Source: a bacterium
Lineage (GTDB): Bacteria > Oederibacteriota > JAAXVQ01 > JAUVAV01
Direction of reading: 5' to 3'
Length of the DNA stretch: 64,000 bases
NCBI GenBank assembly: GCA_021108215.1
Contig: JAIORK010000014.1
Coordinates: forward strand, 1-64,000
Position 1 is the first letter of the stretch; every line of letters starts with the position of its first letter. The notes below the pieces were generated by a model, which did no database searches, was not told where the DNA came from, and worked only from the letters and a program-made list of their open reading frames with translations. This document shows, in pieces, positions 29,122 through 38,499 of this stretch. The position numbers and the translations under genes are program-made.

Positions 29122-29916
29122 TCACCTATTTGCCAAAAAACGCATAATCCCGGTCGTAATTCTCTTGGCAATTTCTTTTTGAACAATCCGGTCCGTTTGA
29201 TCATCATTCCGGTCAGCCTGTTCTGCCTGCATAAAAGGCACTTCAACCATAATTGCCGGCGCATGAATACCGCGTAAAACCGCGAGCGAAACACTCATGG
29301 GATAATCTGATTGTGCATCCTCAATTGCTGCCGGGTAGTGTTCTTCCCAGGCTTTCCGAACAGAAATACCCAGCCGTCTGCTTTGCACTCTTTGGCTGTT
29401 CTGGCCCAGATCCCAAGGCAACACTCTTGTTCCGGCATGGATATTTTTTTTACGAACACGACCCAGTTCCGGATCCGCAACCGTCTGATTAAAATAAATC
29501 CTTAGGCTTTTGCCCGCACCTGGGGAATCCGTAAAAATTTGATGCAGGCTGATAAACACATCCGCTTCTTTCTTATTCGCAAACGCAACCCGCTCTAAAA
29601 TCGCCATGGTCATGTCCCTGTCCCGTGTTAAAAAAACCTTAATCCCGGAATAATGACGCAGCTTTTTTCTTACTTCCAGAGCAATCTGAAGAACATAATC
29701 CTTCTCCTTTAAAAAACCCTCTTGCGCAATACCGGCATCTCGCCCTCCATGACCCGGATCAATCACAACCACCTGTAAAGGTATCAATTCAGTTGCAGTC
29801 GCTGATGCTGTTGGACCGTCACTATCAACCTGTGCATACAAATTTCCAGTGAAAATCAATAATAATAAAACAAATAGAGGTATCCGCACGAACAGCAAGG
29901 TATGGGTGTCAGACAT
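29122..29916 (-). CDS. N-acetylmuramoyl-L-alanine amidase (Amidase_3)
   Basis: The 264-residue exported zinc amidase cleaves the stem peptide from peptidoglycan. A signal peptide (LLFVRIPLFVLLLLIFTGNLYAQ) precedes the catalytic domain, which starts VVVIDPGHGGRDAGI (first zinc His). It has the Glu ligand region GFLKEKDYVLQIA, the second His in DVFISLHQIF and the late catalytic Glu in IMVEVPFM. The SLHQIF segment departs from the usual SIHANA, so the loop after the zinc His is unusual. It follows accA by 27 bases. Confidence 0.9.
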   Translation of the reverse strand: MSDTHTLLFVRIPLFVLLLLIFTGNLYAQVDSDGPTASATATELIPLQVVVIDPGHGGRDAGIAQEGFLKEKDYVLQIALEVRKKLRHYSGIKVFLTRDRDMTMAILERVAFANKKEADVFISLHQIFTDSPGAGKSLRIYFNQTVADPELGRVRKKNIHAGTRVLPWDLGQNSQRVQSRRLGISVRKAWEEHYPAAIEDAQSDYPMSVSLAVLRGIHAPAIMVEVPFMQAEQADRNDDQTDRIVQKEIAKRITTGIMRFLANR

Positions 29917-29943
29917 ATTCGAATTCCCGGACCAAAATCATAG

Positions 29944-31005
29944 TCAATCAGTCCCACCTGTCTTTTTTTCATCCGACTTGCCCACAGTCGAATTCCTACC
30001 ATCTCCTGATCCGGATACGGTTGCCGGTTGAATATCTTCCTGAACAATTTTATCAAAATACCCGATTTTCATATATTTTTTGTAACGTTTCTCGAGTAAT
30101 TCATCTGTCGGTATTTTTTTTAAGGCTTTCAGCTGTCCGGCAATACCCTGTCGTACGCGCTGGATCATCAATTCAGGATCATGATGTGCACCGCCCAGTG
30201 GTTCTTCAATGATTTCATCAATCACACCCAGTTGTTTTAAATCCGGAGCGGTAATTTTAAGAATCTCTGCTGCACGCGCTGCCTCCGCTCGATCTTTCCA
30301 CAAAATCGCCGCACACCCTTCGGGGGTAATCACTGAATAGTAGGCATAGCTAAGCATCAAAATTTTATCGCCCACACCAATACCAAGTGCCCCGCCACTG
30401 CCGCCTTCTCCGATAACAACCACAACAATAGGAACCTTAAGAACTGACATGTCCCTCAAATTTGTGGCAATCGCTTCAGCCACCCCGCGCTCCTCGCCCT
30501 CCAGGCCGGGGAAAGCCCCTTGGGTATCCACAAATGAAACTATCGGGAGATTAAATTTTTCTGCAAATTTCATCAATCTTCCGGCTTTCCGATATCCTTC
30601 CGGGATCGGCAGTCCAAAGTTACATTCAATATTTTCCTTTGTATCCTTGCCTTTTTTAATCCCGATCACAACCATGGGTTCACCATCCATCCAGGCAACG
30701 CCACCTGCCATGGCACGATCATCAATAAATGCCCGATCACCATGCATTTCCCTAAATTCATCAAAAACACCCCGGATATATTCCTGAGTATGCGGCCTTT
30801 GCATATGTCGACTGATCTGAACAATTTGCCAGGGCGTCAGATTACTGTATATTTCTTCGCGCAGTTTTTGGGCACGCGCTTCCATCTGTGCAATTTCATC
30901 CTTGAGATTTATCCGCTGGTCATCAGTAAAACTCTTCAATTCCTCAATTTTTTTCTCGAGTTCAACCAAAGATTTCTCAAATCCCAGACTTCCATCCTTC
31001 GACAT
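29944..31005 (-). CDS. accA: Acetyl-CoA carboxylase carboxyltransferase, alpha subunit
   Basis: The 353-residue product makes malonyl-CoA together with AccD. It has the N-terminal coiled coil (GFEKSLVELEKKIEELK), HTQEYIRGVF, NFGLPIPEGYRKAGRLM and the crotonase-core motifs GEGGSGGALGIGVGD and SVITPEGCAAILWKD. It is about 30 residues longer than E. coli AccA because of a polar tail (PATVSGSGDGRNSTVGK) that looks disordered. AAAGGATA precedes the ATG. It feeds the fab genes but lies in a separate operon with cell-wall genes. Confidence 0.96.
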   Translation of the reverse strand: MSKDGSLGFEKSLVELEKKIEELKSFTDDQRINLKDEIAQMEARAQKLREEIYSNLTPWQIVQISRHMQRPHTQEYIRGVFDEFREMHGDRAFIDDRAMAGGVAWMDGEPMVVIGIKKGKDTKENIECNFGLPIPEGYRKAGRLMKFAEKFNLPIVSFVDTQGAFPGLEGEERGVAEAIATNLRDMSVLKVPIVVVVIGEGGSGGALGIGVGDKILMLSYAYYSVITPEGCAAILWKDRAEAARAAEILKITAPDLKQLGVIDEIIEEPLGGAHHDPELMIQRVRQGIAGQLKALKKIPTDELLEKRYKKYMKIGYFDKIVQEDIQPATVSGSGDGRNSTVGKSDEKKTGGTD

Positions 31006-31068
31006 TATCTTATCCTTTCCTAATCTATCTTGTAGCGGAATTCAATCGGTATCAAAAACAGGATTTTG

Positions 31069-31098
31069 ATTATACCTTCCGGCAGGATAAACCTGCAA
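31069..31098 (-). promoter_or_regulatory. Candidate promoter of accA
   Basis: TATAAT (31069-31074) on the minus strand with TTGCAG 18 bases upstream (31093-31098). The predicted start near 31062 gives a ~57-base leader. The -10 is perfect, the -35 weak. Confidence 0.45.
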
Positions 31099-31112
31099 GA
31101 AAAAAAATCCAA

Positions 31113-33350
31113 TCATTTTTCTTGTATCACCAATGTAATTTCCACACGCCGATTTTGCGCCTGCCGCCCCGACACAGCTCCCTGTGCATACGGTTTGGTT
31201 TTTCCATACCCCTTCATTTCCATAATGGAAGACGGCAGTTTTTCATCTTCCACAAGATACCGCATGACCATATTGGCACGCTTTATCGATAACTCCATAT
31301 TGTAAGCTTCTGTTCCGACTTCATCGGTATGACCTTCGATATAAATTCTCATGTCGGCTTCAGGATTTCCATTTACAAAATCAGAAATTTTTCGCAATTT
31401 CATAAACATGCTCGGTTTTAATTCCGCTTGGTTAAAATCAAAAAGAATTTGTTCAACTTTTAAACGAATACCCGCCGAATCTTTCTCAAGGATGATTACA
31501 TCGGTTCTTTTTATGTCAGCCGCCTGCTGCCAAACATTACCAATCTGATCCTGCATACGCAACACATAGCTGTACGTACAGTCCGACCGTACCCGTCTTC
31601 CTTTTTCATCCTTGGCATCCCAAATCAAATCATCCGGCAAAGGCGACGTACCCTCGTAAGATCGGATGACTTTTTTTGTTTTCCGATCAACGATATCAAA
31701 CACCCAGCGTTTCACCTTGAGGTCAGTAGGCTCAAAATGAAAAGGAATCTCCTCCGGGAGCGGCTCACCGGATTGCACATAGGCTTTCGTCCCTGCATCA
31801 ATCACCACAAGAGACGCTTTACTGAGCATCTCATTATTTTGTTTGTCCCGAATCTTCAGAATGAAGTGGTACCCGGTTTTGACGGCAACTTGATGATTAT
31901 TCTCATCTGTTCCGTCCCAGGAAAAATCTTTGGGAATGGCCCCCTTGCCTCCATATTTTTTCAGAATGCGCCCGTCTGCGCCAACGATATTCACAGACCA
32001 TTCCTGCATGTTTTTAACATTTTTAGGATTAAACGAGACCTGACCTGCAAAAATATCCCGCGGCATTGCTTTTAACTTGGGTAGTTTTGTAATGGAAATC
32101 GGCAGAATTTCCCCTGTGACATCCGCCCGATACCCCTGCCGATCCAGTATGCTCATCTGATAATAAAATGTCGTTTCCGCATCCGTCCGCTTACCCAACG
32201 CATCCAGACCATCCCAGACAATTTCCAGTGCCATCATTTTTGTTCCGGAAAATTCCTTAATCATCCGTCCTGACTTATTTCTAATGATTAATTCCCATCT
32301 TGTAATCCCGGCAGCCACATGCGCCGCAGGAATAAAATGCACCGAATATCCCGCTTCACCGTCCGGATAAATAAATTGTTTGGTGACAATGGCAACAGAA
32401 AGCCGGGGTCTGGCGAGACGGCGTTGACTTCCAAAATCATAAACAAGCGAAACCCGGTGGGTTGTTCCCAAAACGCCTAAAGGTGTTAAAGCATAATCCA
32501 CATGTATATTTCGCCACTTCATTCCAGCACCCACCGTCAACCAATCACCGGCATCCCGATTGGTTTTCAATCCGGCACGCAGTGCAATCAAATTTTCCAA
32601 CCAAGCTTCCGCCCCCGCCGCAAAGGTTGGACTGCTTTGAAAAGGCATTTTTACATCCGTGGTCACTAATAAACGATAAGGATCATCCGGCCAGAATTGA
32701 TATGCCGCGCTCGCAATAAAATTCACCGGCAGGTCATCGCTACTCTCCAAAAAAGCGGATTGAAATCCAATATTTTGTATCGATGCAGCCATAATAAGCT
32801 GGTCATTGAGCCATGCATGTTGTACGCCTGCATCCAGCGCAAGACTCCAGGAAGAAACATCTGAGAGTTGTGTCTGCGAAACCTTTATTTGCCCTCCCAG
32901 CGCCAAAGAACGATCCACTGGATAGGCATAACCGACTGTTGCTAAAAAACTTCTGGCCTGTTCTGTCCCCTGGGAGCCGTCTTCTGTGCTGTCAAACGGC
33001 AATACGTTAAACAATGCAAGTGCCAACCCGAAAGAACCGGCTTTCCCCAATGGCTGAACACCCCAAAGTGCATCGTAAATAATACCTTCCCACCAAGCCA
33101 TATGACTGGCACCGATTTGCGGGTTGATTAATCCCAGTATGCCTGCCGGATTAGCAAACAAGGACTCCGCATCGTCTCCCGCAGCATGAAAACAATCAGC
33201 CATTCCTGCCGAACGGGCACCTGGAACCAGATTGAGGAATTCCGATCCTGCGGTTCCTTCTCCGGCCATCCCATTAACCGCCGTCATCAAAAATAAAAAG
33301 CAGCCCACCCATACTCCGCGCCGCAATGATAACCACCATTTCTCAATCAT
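31113..33350 (-). CDS. PorV-like barrel fused to FlgD-like and OmpA domains
   Basis: The 745-residue product has a signal peptide (~14-30, VGCFLFLMTAVNGMAG). Residues ~35-320 match the PorV/PorQ-type barrel (LVPGARSAGMADCFHAAGDDAESLFANPAG). At least three FlgD-like Ig repeats follow (WELIIRNKSGRMIKEF, WSVNIVGADGRILKKY, WVFDIVDRKTKKVIRSY, each with a downstream W-D-G/A motif). An OmpA-like peptidoglycan-binding domain closes it (IEGHTDEVGTEAYNMELS, GYGKTKPYAQG). This would span outer membrane, periplasm and cell wall in one chain. The ATG overlaps the propeller gene's stop by four bases (ATGA). PorV proteins act in type IX secretion; the fusion is not the classical form. Confidence 0.8.
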   Translation of the reverse strand: MIEKWWLSLRRGVWVGCFLFLMTAVNGMAGEGTAGSEFLNLVPGARSAGMADCFHAAGDDAESLFANPAGILGLINPQIGASHMAWWEGIIYDALWGVQPLGKAGSFGLALALFNVLPFDSTEDGSQGTEQARSFLATVGYAYPVDRSLALGGQIKVSQTQLSDVSSWSLALDAGVQHAWLNDQLIMAASIQNIGFQSAFLESSDDLPVNFIASAAYQFWPDDPYRLLVTTDVKMPFQSSPTFAAGAEAWLENLIALRAGLKTNRDAGDWLTVGAGMKWRNIHVDYALTPLGVLGTTHRVSLVYDFGSQRRLARPRLSVAIVTKQFIYPDGEAGYSVHFIPAAHVAAGITRWELIIRNKSGRMIKEFSGTKMMALEIVWDGLDALGKRTDAETTFYYQMSILDRQGYRADVTGEILPISITKLPKLKAMPRDIFAGQVSFNPKNVKNMQEWSVNIVGADGRILKKYGGKGAIPKDFSWDGTDENNHQVAVKTGYHFILKIRDKQNNEMLSKASLVVIDAGTKAYVQSGEPLPEEIPFHFEPTDLKVKRWVFDIVDRKTKKVIRSYEGTSPLPDDLIWDAKDEKGRRVRSDCTYSYVLRMQDQIGNVWQQAADIKRTDVIILEKDSAGIRLKVEQILFDFNQAELKPSMFMKLRKISDFVNGNPEADMRIYIEGHTDEVGTEAYNMELSIKRANMVMRYLVEDEKLPSSIMEMKGYGKTKPYAQGAVSGRQAQNRRVEITLVIQEK

Positions 33351-35560
33351 CGGATCACCAGCACTTTTCGAATAGTCCGTTTTCCATCATTTTCATGAAC
33401 AATAAAATAGACGCCCGCCGCCACATTTTCTCCCTGCCGGTTGCGGCCGTCCCATTGCACATAGTGATACCCGCCCCGGGTCATTGCGACATCTTGATAC
33501 CATACTCGTTTCCCATTCAACGTATAAATACTTATCGCCTGGGTACCCGCTCCCAGCGTCCCCACCTTGATCGTCAATACTTCGCGGGCGGGAATAAATT
33601 TATTTTTATCCAAATAAAAGACTGCTGCCGGTGTAGGCGTATGGGTCGGCGGTAGTGTCTGTGTAATTGAGGGCGTCGCTGTAATCGTCGGACTGTGTGT
33701 GTTCGTAAGCGTTATCGTCAGGGTTGCGGTGAGTGTCGCACTGGGTGTTGCACTGACAACCGGCGTATGCGTCTCTGTGGGCGTCTCTGTCACTGTTATC
33801 GTTATGGTCGAGGTCTGTGTCCCGCTTGGTGTTATGGTCGCTGTCCCGGTGGGCGTATCTGTCAAAGATACTGTGGGGGTCGGGGTTCTGGTTGCGTCAG
33901 GTGTGTCAGAAGGGGTGGGTGAAACCGTCGATGTCGCTGTCTCAGTATGCGTCGGTGTCTCTGTCTCTGTGGCTGTCCCGGTTGGCGTCAGTGTCGGACT
34001 CATCGTTATCGTGGGTGTTCTGCTCAGCGTAGGCGTATGTGAAGGAGTTACGCTGGGTGTGTGACTCAGGGTTGCAGTATAAGTCGGTGTTTGGGTCGGC
34101 GTAAACGTCGATGAAGGTGAAATCGTAGGTGTAAACGTCGCTGTGCCGCCACTGCTTAAGGTGATGACCCTTTCTTCAAAGTGACTGACGCTACAACCAT
34201 TGGAAGCTCCTGCGTCCTCTGCGAACCAAATCCGCACCGTCTTCGCGCCATCACCGGCTGTCAAAACTGCGTTCACTGTAAGTGTGTTGGCGCGGTTGCT
34301 GCCGTCATTACTCCAACGCTCGCTCCCGGTAGAATACCATTGATCAAAATTCATATTGGGAGTTGCCAAGTCCGGGAAATTGTAACTCACTAAATCAGAG
34401 GATGATTCTACGCGAATATAGTGCGCATTCGGAAGACTCCAATGCAGCTCCACGTTGACCGAACCGGTCGTGGTTACGCCATGGTCAATCAAAAACGCGG
34501 GCATCGAAGGGTCGGTAAGTTGGTAATACAGACTATTAAAAGATGTGATACTGTACAGCCTCTGACGTTCGGCATCAAGGACAATGGCTTCAAGATTGGA
34601 CCCGGAAAATGTTGAAACACTCCCTGTCGGAATCGCACTGCCGTCCAGATCAACCCATCTTAAATCAGCAGACCCGCTATGGGTGCCCATATATAACCGT
34701 CCACGCGTGGCATCCAATGTCAGACAATATGTGGTCGTCCCGACAAAAAAAGTATTTGGAGAAGCGAGCAATTCTCCCGGATCACCCGCTCCGTTGTCCT
34801 CAAGTGAAAATGTATAAAGATTGTTGTCCGGCGATTCAACAACATGGAGTGTATTGTCAAACGTATTTAATGCCATGGAAGTAACATTATTGCTGCCGAT
34901 GGTTCTGGGTGTGTTGATGACACTTATATCACCATTGACATCAAGATCACAGGTCCCGACATCCCCGGATGTATACCCGCAATAGAGTTTGTTACGTGCT
35001 GCATCAATTGCCAGTGCATGCACCGCCCGGTTGGTGGTTACCAATGCAGAACTGGAAAAATTCCCGCTAGGGTCCAACGTCACGACGACCAAACCGTTGG
35101 TCGTATCTGCCAACCCGACATACAAACGATTGCGTTGCGCATCCAGCGCCAGACATAAAGCAGGTGAATTGGATGTGTTGTAACCTACCCCCGAGGAAAT
35201 GGTCCCATCCGTATTATTGAGGGTTATGATATTTATTTCATTAGATGCACCGATGATATTATTCGCTGAATAAAGCCGGTTCCGCTGTGCATCCAATCCG
35301 AGTACCACCGTATTCGATCCGATACTTGATGCCGCCCAGGTTGTTGTTGTGTCCCCTTGCGCATCCAATTGCAATGTCCTGAGGTTGTTGGCACCCGTGT
35401 TGATCCCAACATATAAAAGGCTGCGATGGGTATCCAAAGCCAAAGCTTTCCCGCTAAGTGTAGAAAGAAAATTTTTATCACTGGCAGGATCCGCCAATAC
35501 CCATTCCGGCAAAAAAACAACCAACACCAATAATATCAGCGTGACAAGGTGCTTATGCAT
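33347..35560 (-). CDS. Secreted beta-propeller protein with mucin-like linker and FlgD-like C-terminal domain
   Basis: The 737-residue product has a signal peptide (MHKHLVTLILLVLVVFLPEW, then VLADPA). Residues ~25-350 hold at least six similar blades, recognisable by the recurrent ALDAQRNRLY and its variants (LDAERQRLY, LDATRGRLY, IDAARNKLY). A ~180-residue Thr/Pro/Ser linker follows (34148 to ~33612). The last ~80 residues (ISIYTLNGKRVWY, QWDGRNRQGENVAAGVYF) are a FlgD-like/T9SS-type-A-sorting-like domain. ATG 35560 has GAGGT six bases upstream and opens the signal peptide; ATGs at 35590 and 35596 are less likely. It is translationally coupled to the PorV-like fusion, which may export or anchor it. 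Confidence 0.8.
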   Translation of the reverse strand: MHKHLVTLILLVLVVFLPEWVLADPASDKNFLSTLSGKALALDTHRSLLYVGINTGANNLRTLQLDAQGDTTTTWAASSIGSNTVVLGLDAQRNRLYSANNIIGASNEINIITLNNTDGTISSGVGYNTSNSPALCLALDAQRNRLYVGLADTTNGLVVVTLDPSGNFSSSALVTTNRAVHALAIDAARNKLYCGYTSGDVGTCDLDVNGDISVINTPRTIGSNNVTSMALNTFDNTLHVVESPDNNLYTFSLEDNGAGDPGELLASPNTFFVGTTTYCLTLDATRGRLYMGTHSGSADLRWVDLDGSAIPTGSVSTFSGSNLEAIVLDAERQRLYSITSFNSLYYQLTDPSMPAFLIDHGVTTTGSVNVELHWSLPNAHYIRVESSSDLVSYNFPDLATPNMNFDQWYSTGSERWSNDGSNRANTLTVNAVLTAGDGAKTVRIWFAEDAGASNGCSVSHFEERVITLSSGGTATFTPTISPSSTFTPTQTPTYTATLSHTPSVTPSHTPTLSRTPTITMSPTLTPTGTATETETPTHTETATSTVSPTPSDTPDATRTPTPTVSLTDTPTGTATITPSGTQTSTITITVTETPTETHTPVVSATPSATLTATLTITLTNTHSPTITATPSITQTLPPTHTPTPAAVFYLDKNKFIPAREVLTIKVGTLGAGTQAISIYTLNGKRVWYQDVAMTRGGYHYVQWDGRNRQGENVAAGVYFIVHENDGKRTIRKVLVIR
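33612..34148 (-). repeat. Thr/Pro/Ser-rich repeat region
   Basis: About 180 codons made almost wholly of Thr, Pro, Ser and small residues in short irregular units (TPTxT, TxTxTPS). At DNA level it is GTGTGGGTG-like on the plus strand with no fixed period, unlike a CRISPR array. It would form an extended, possibly O-glycosylated stalk between propeller and C-terminal domain. Confidence 0.85.
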
Positions 35561-35684
35561 GAAAGACCTCGATAATTGTTGGCAATTCATATCCATCTGC
35601 CTATCTCGTATTTACTCCGCTACAGTAGTATGATTATTCAAGCCATACAATTTTATCAAATGATTGGCTTTATTTACAGTGAAT

Positions 35685-35723
35685 AAAAAACACGGCCCGG
35701 AATTAAAATAATTCCGGGCCGTG
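35685..35723 (-). terminator. Intrinsic terminator after the unknown lipoprotein gene
   Basis: CACGGCCCGGAATT (35691-35704) pairs perfectly with AATTCCGGGCCGTG (35710-35723) around a 5-base loop; six U follow on the minus-strand transcript. It isolates the lipoprotein gene from the downstream propeller operon. Confidence 0.93.
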
Positions 35724-35748
35724 CAATCTTGCGGATGCAAACTTAAAA

Positions 35749-36795
35749 TCAAAAACGCCGTCTGCGTCCACCATTTTTCGTATAATAACCGTGGCCATTG
35801 CTGTACACAACAAACACATAATGATTAATACGGCCACGCCAATTTTTGACATCCACTGTCCCGCCGCCGGCGCCCGTCGCATCAAAGGAAAGATCCATAT
35901 CCAGTAAATCCAGACCCTCCGAAATCACTTTACAAACAGCACTTTTATCCAGTGTTGAAAACCACACATCATCAACTTTGATTCTTTCATTATTGATTTC
36001 AATATAGGAATTATCATGAATCCGGAACTTATGATTCCAATGTTCATTCATCATCCGTACCCGAATCTGTTTTGGAACATTTGTCCCTGTGGGTACTTGG
36101 GGATAATAAAAATAATGCCATGTGAAGTCAATAATGGGTGCTTCATTCATGAAAAGGTTTTGGCCCCCTTCACCAACACCCGATGTCTGCAAAATAACGT
36201 TGTCTAAATCCTCTGTCAGGGATTCAATATGATAACCATTACCATTACCCCAGCCAAGTTGGCGATCACCATAAAATCCCCGCCATAAATTCCATTGATA
36301 TGGCATCAAAGTGATTTCAGGATTACAGTTTTTAGGATTTGTTCCCACCCCCGGATACCAGGTTTCCGCCACAATTTTCAAACTTTCAAGAAAAAGCATC
36401 GGTCCTACACCACACCGGAAAGTGACAATATAAAAAAGACGCGTCCTGGTCATTTTTTTATATGCCCGGGTTAAATTAGGATCCGCAAACCAGTTTTTTA
36501 CAATCTTGACACTCATCCACCTGACAAATCCATAATGAAATTTACGAAGATAGTGACGGTATTTATATTTGGACCATTTCTTCCCACGACACTGGTCCTC
36601 AGAAACATCCTCACCTAATTCGGGAACAACTTCAACCGCATCAGTTTCTGTGAGCGCTTGATTTTGTAGGGTTTGTTGGGTAAGGGCTTCCGGGGCCGAT
36701 GGGCCCACAACGTTTTTCCCGCAACTAGAAAGCACAAGAGAGGCTAAAACTATTATCACTGCACCTACAGAAAAATTAAACCGCCATAGTTTCAT
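35749..36795 (-). CDS. Lipoprotein of unknown function
   Basis: The 348-residue product has a lipoprotein signal: hydrophobic ~10-22, lipobox LSSC with Cys25. I do not recognise the mature part. A short acidic linker (VVPELGEDVSEDQ) is followed by a basic, aromatic stretch (KKWSKYKYRHYLRKFHYGF), a middle region with several Trp/Tyr, and a C-terminal strand-rich part ending in a basic GGRRRRF. ATG 36795 has GGGAG ten bases upstream. It is monocistronic, with its own extended -10 promoter and a strong terminator, which suggests substantial expression. Confidence 0.7.
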   Translation of the reverse strand: MKLWRFNFSVGAVIIVLASLVLSSCGKNVVGPSAPEALTQQTLQNQALTETDAVEVVPELGEDVSEDQCRGKKWSKYKYRHYLRKFHYGFVRWMSVKIVKNWFADPNLTRAYKKMTRTRLFYIVTFRCGVGPMLFLESLKIVAETWYPGVGTNPKNCNPEITLMPYQWNLWRGFYGDRQLGWGNGNGYHIESLTEDLDNVILQTSGVGEGGQNLFMNEAPIIDFTWHYFYYPQVPTGTNVPKQIRVRMMNEHWNHKFRIHDNSYIEINNERIKVDDVWFSTLDKSAVCKVISEGLDLLDMDLSFDATGAGGGTVDVKNWRGRINHYVFVVYSNGHGYYTKNGGRRRRF

Positions 36796-36860
36796 ACTCA
36801 AGCAACTCCCTTCTTTCTTTTAATTGTTTTTAATTTAGTCTATTTTCTCTCACCTGTATA

Positions 36861-36888
36861 ATTATAGCACATATTAACAAAATTGCAA
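36861..36888 (-). promoter_or_regulatory. Promoter of the unknown lipoprotein gene
   Basis: Minus strand: TTGCAA (36883-36888), 16-base spacer, TATAAT (36861-36866), with TG one base before the -10 (extended -10). Predicted start near 36854, giving a ~59-base leader. Confidence 0.7.
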
Positions 36889-37408
36889 ATCAAAGCATCA
36901 AATATTATTGTAATTATATTATAATTTATTAGATACTTATATATCGCTTTTGATTAAATTTTATCTCCACATCACTATATATAAGTATGAAGAGTAATAA
37001 AACCAATAACCACGCTGTCTATTCTACAATTAGACCAAACAGAGAGGCACCCGGTTCCCTTTATTCTAAAAAACAGTGTTGGATTATTAAGTGATTACTA
37101 TGCACACAATAGGATTTTTCTTAAACGGTTTAATAGTCGATCCTGAAAAACATAAAAAACACTGCGACTATTGAAGAAACAGCAAGAAGGGAATGTTATA
37201 ATTTGCAAACAAATAAGTAAAAAAGCAAAAATTTCCTGTAAAGCAAACCTGTGTGTATTGTTGAACGAATATGCTGCAGGGGTATTGGCCTGATAGACTT
37301 ATTTAACTCCTAGCAGGTCACTGTAGGCTGTTATTTCCATGTCCCCGTAAATTATCAGAAGTCCCCTACAATGCGCACAGGCCGCAACCGTATGAAAACG
37401 CCATCGTC

Positions 37409-37552
37409 TGGTCAAACGATTGATCGCGTGAACTGCCAAAGGACAAAATACGGAATGGGGATGAGGATAGATACTAAAAAGGTGGTCAACGAGGGCGAGG
37501 TATCATCGTATCATCCGAATCCCGGCAGCGTACTTGCTCAATCGTTTGACCA
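37409..37552. repeat. Inverted repeat pair, possible MITE ends
   Basis: TGGTCAAACGATTGA (37409-37423) and its exact reverse complement (37538-37552) are separated by 114 bases; similarity continues a few bases on both sides with mismatches. No transposase gene lies between them. Confidence 0.65.
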
Positions 37553-37601
37553 AACTTCATCAGGAAATGAGTTCTATTTTGACTTTTTCAGGATCGACTA
37601 A

Positions 37602-38477
37602 TTATTTCCCAGGAAGAAAATCAAACGGATCTGCTTTCACATGATGTATATTAATTTGAAAGTGAAGATGATTCCCGGTCGAAGAGCCGGTTGTCCCGAC
37701 TTTCCCTATTTTTTCCCCTTGTATCACGGTCTGTCCCTCATGGACCAATATTTCTTTTTGATGCAAATAAGTTGTCACGAGGCCAAAACCATGATAAATA
37801 AGGGTTGTATTACCATGCGCTTCAAACTGCCGGGTCAATAAAACAATGCCGTCAGCAGGTGCAACAATAACTGTCCCGCCGGGTGCCGCAATATCGATGC
37901 CCCCATGGTACCAAGTATTTTTTCCGCCATTGTAAATTCGTTTTACGCCAAAAACTTCAGATATTCTCCCGCGTACGGGCCATAAAAACCCAGACACCGT
38001 CCCAAACCTCTTCTCCAGCGGAATCGCTTCCCTGGCATGCCGCATGATTGCCGATTCTGAAGAAAAATTATACTTTCCAAAATTTTTTATCCATAATCTT
38101 GAAACCTTAAAAGGTGACCGCGCAACCACACGATATGAATAATACTTCTTAAAAACAATCCCCCTTTGATCAATCGCGGTCAGTGTCACTGAATAAGCAT
38201 CCGGAATGGTATCGAGTGGCATACTGATAAAAGTCTCCTGGATCAACCCATCACCTCCGAGAAGAGGTTCCATCCTTATTGTCTGTCCCTGTGTTTGCAG
38301 TTCCGCTTGGACAATTTGATCTGATTTTATAATCACCTTCATCGCGTGCCCCGGTTCAATGGTTGACTTGGTGAATGTCAGTTGAAGTAAAGGCGGAAGA
38401 CTCTTTTTAGAAATTTGCGCACAACCCACACAAACAACCATTGCCACAGCAAGGGTTAACCACTTCTCTCTCATCAT
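37602..38477 (-). CDS. M23 (LytM-type) metallopeptidase lipoprotein
   Basis: The product (291 residues from ATG 38477) has a lipoprotein-like signal (KWLTLAVAMVVCVGC, Cys19). An Ig-like region (~30-140) is followed by an M23 peptidase domain with zinc motifs HGGIDIAAPGG (~190-200) and GNHLHFQI (~266-273). M23 enzymes cut peptidoglycan cross-links; both histidines and the Asp are kept, so it is probably active. AAGG lies about ten bases before the ATG. A longer frame to 38723 would overlap the upstream OmpA gene and lacks a signal. It follows that gene by 22 bases. Confidence 0.88.
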   Translation of the reverse strand: MMREKWLTLAVAMVVCVGCAQISKKSLPPLLQLTFTKSTIEPGHAMKVIIKSDQIVQAELQTQGQTIRMEPLLGGDGLIQETFISMPLDTIPDAYSVTLTAIDQRGIVFKKYYSYRVVARSPFKVSRLWIKNFGKYNFSSESAIMRHAREAIPLEKRFGTVSGFLWPVRGRISEVFGVKRIYNGGKNTWYHGGIDIAAPGGTVIVAPADGIVLLTRQFEAHGNTTLIYHGFGLVTTYLHQKEILVHEGQTVIQGEKIGKVGTTGSSTGNHLHFQINIHHVKADPFDFLPGK

Positions 38478-38499
38478 CCGGCGACTGCCTTCCAAAAAA

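Larger units (their letters stand above)
36802..37601. other. 800-base intergenic region
   Basis: No credible gene. The left ~90 bases hold the lipoprotein promoter. 36890-37340 is AT-rich with no clear signal. 37405-37556 is bounded by an inverted repeat and may be a small mobile-element remnant. A 76-codon open frame on the plus strand across the repeat has no ribosome site and an unconvincing composition. Confidence 0.6.

Noticed and set aside
31075-31105. Hairpin GCAGG/CCTGC next to a run of A/T
   Set aside because: On the minus strand the T-run precedes the stem, so it cannot terminate the genes transcribed there; it overlaps the accA promoter spacer.
33699-34064. Val/Ser/Gly-rich 121-codon plus-strand frame that looks repetitive
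   Set aside because: It is the complement of the Thr/Pro/Ser linker of the propeller protein; the repetition comes from that linker.
33640-34140. Possible CRISPR-like array
   Set aside because: The repeats are short and irregular, follow codon phase, and have no fixed spacer length or cas genes nearby.
37371-37601. 76-codon plus-strand ORF in the intergenic region
   Set aside because: No ribosome site, no recognisable domain, and it crosses the inverted repeat.
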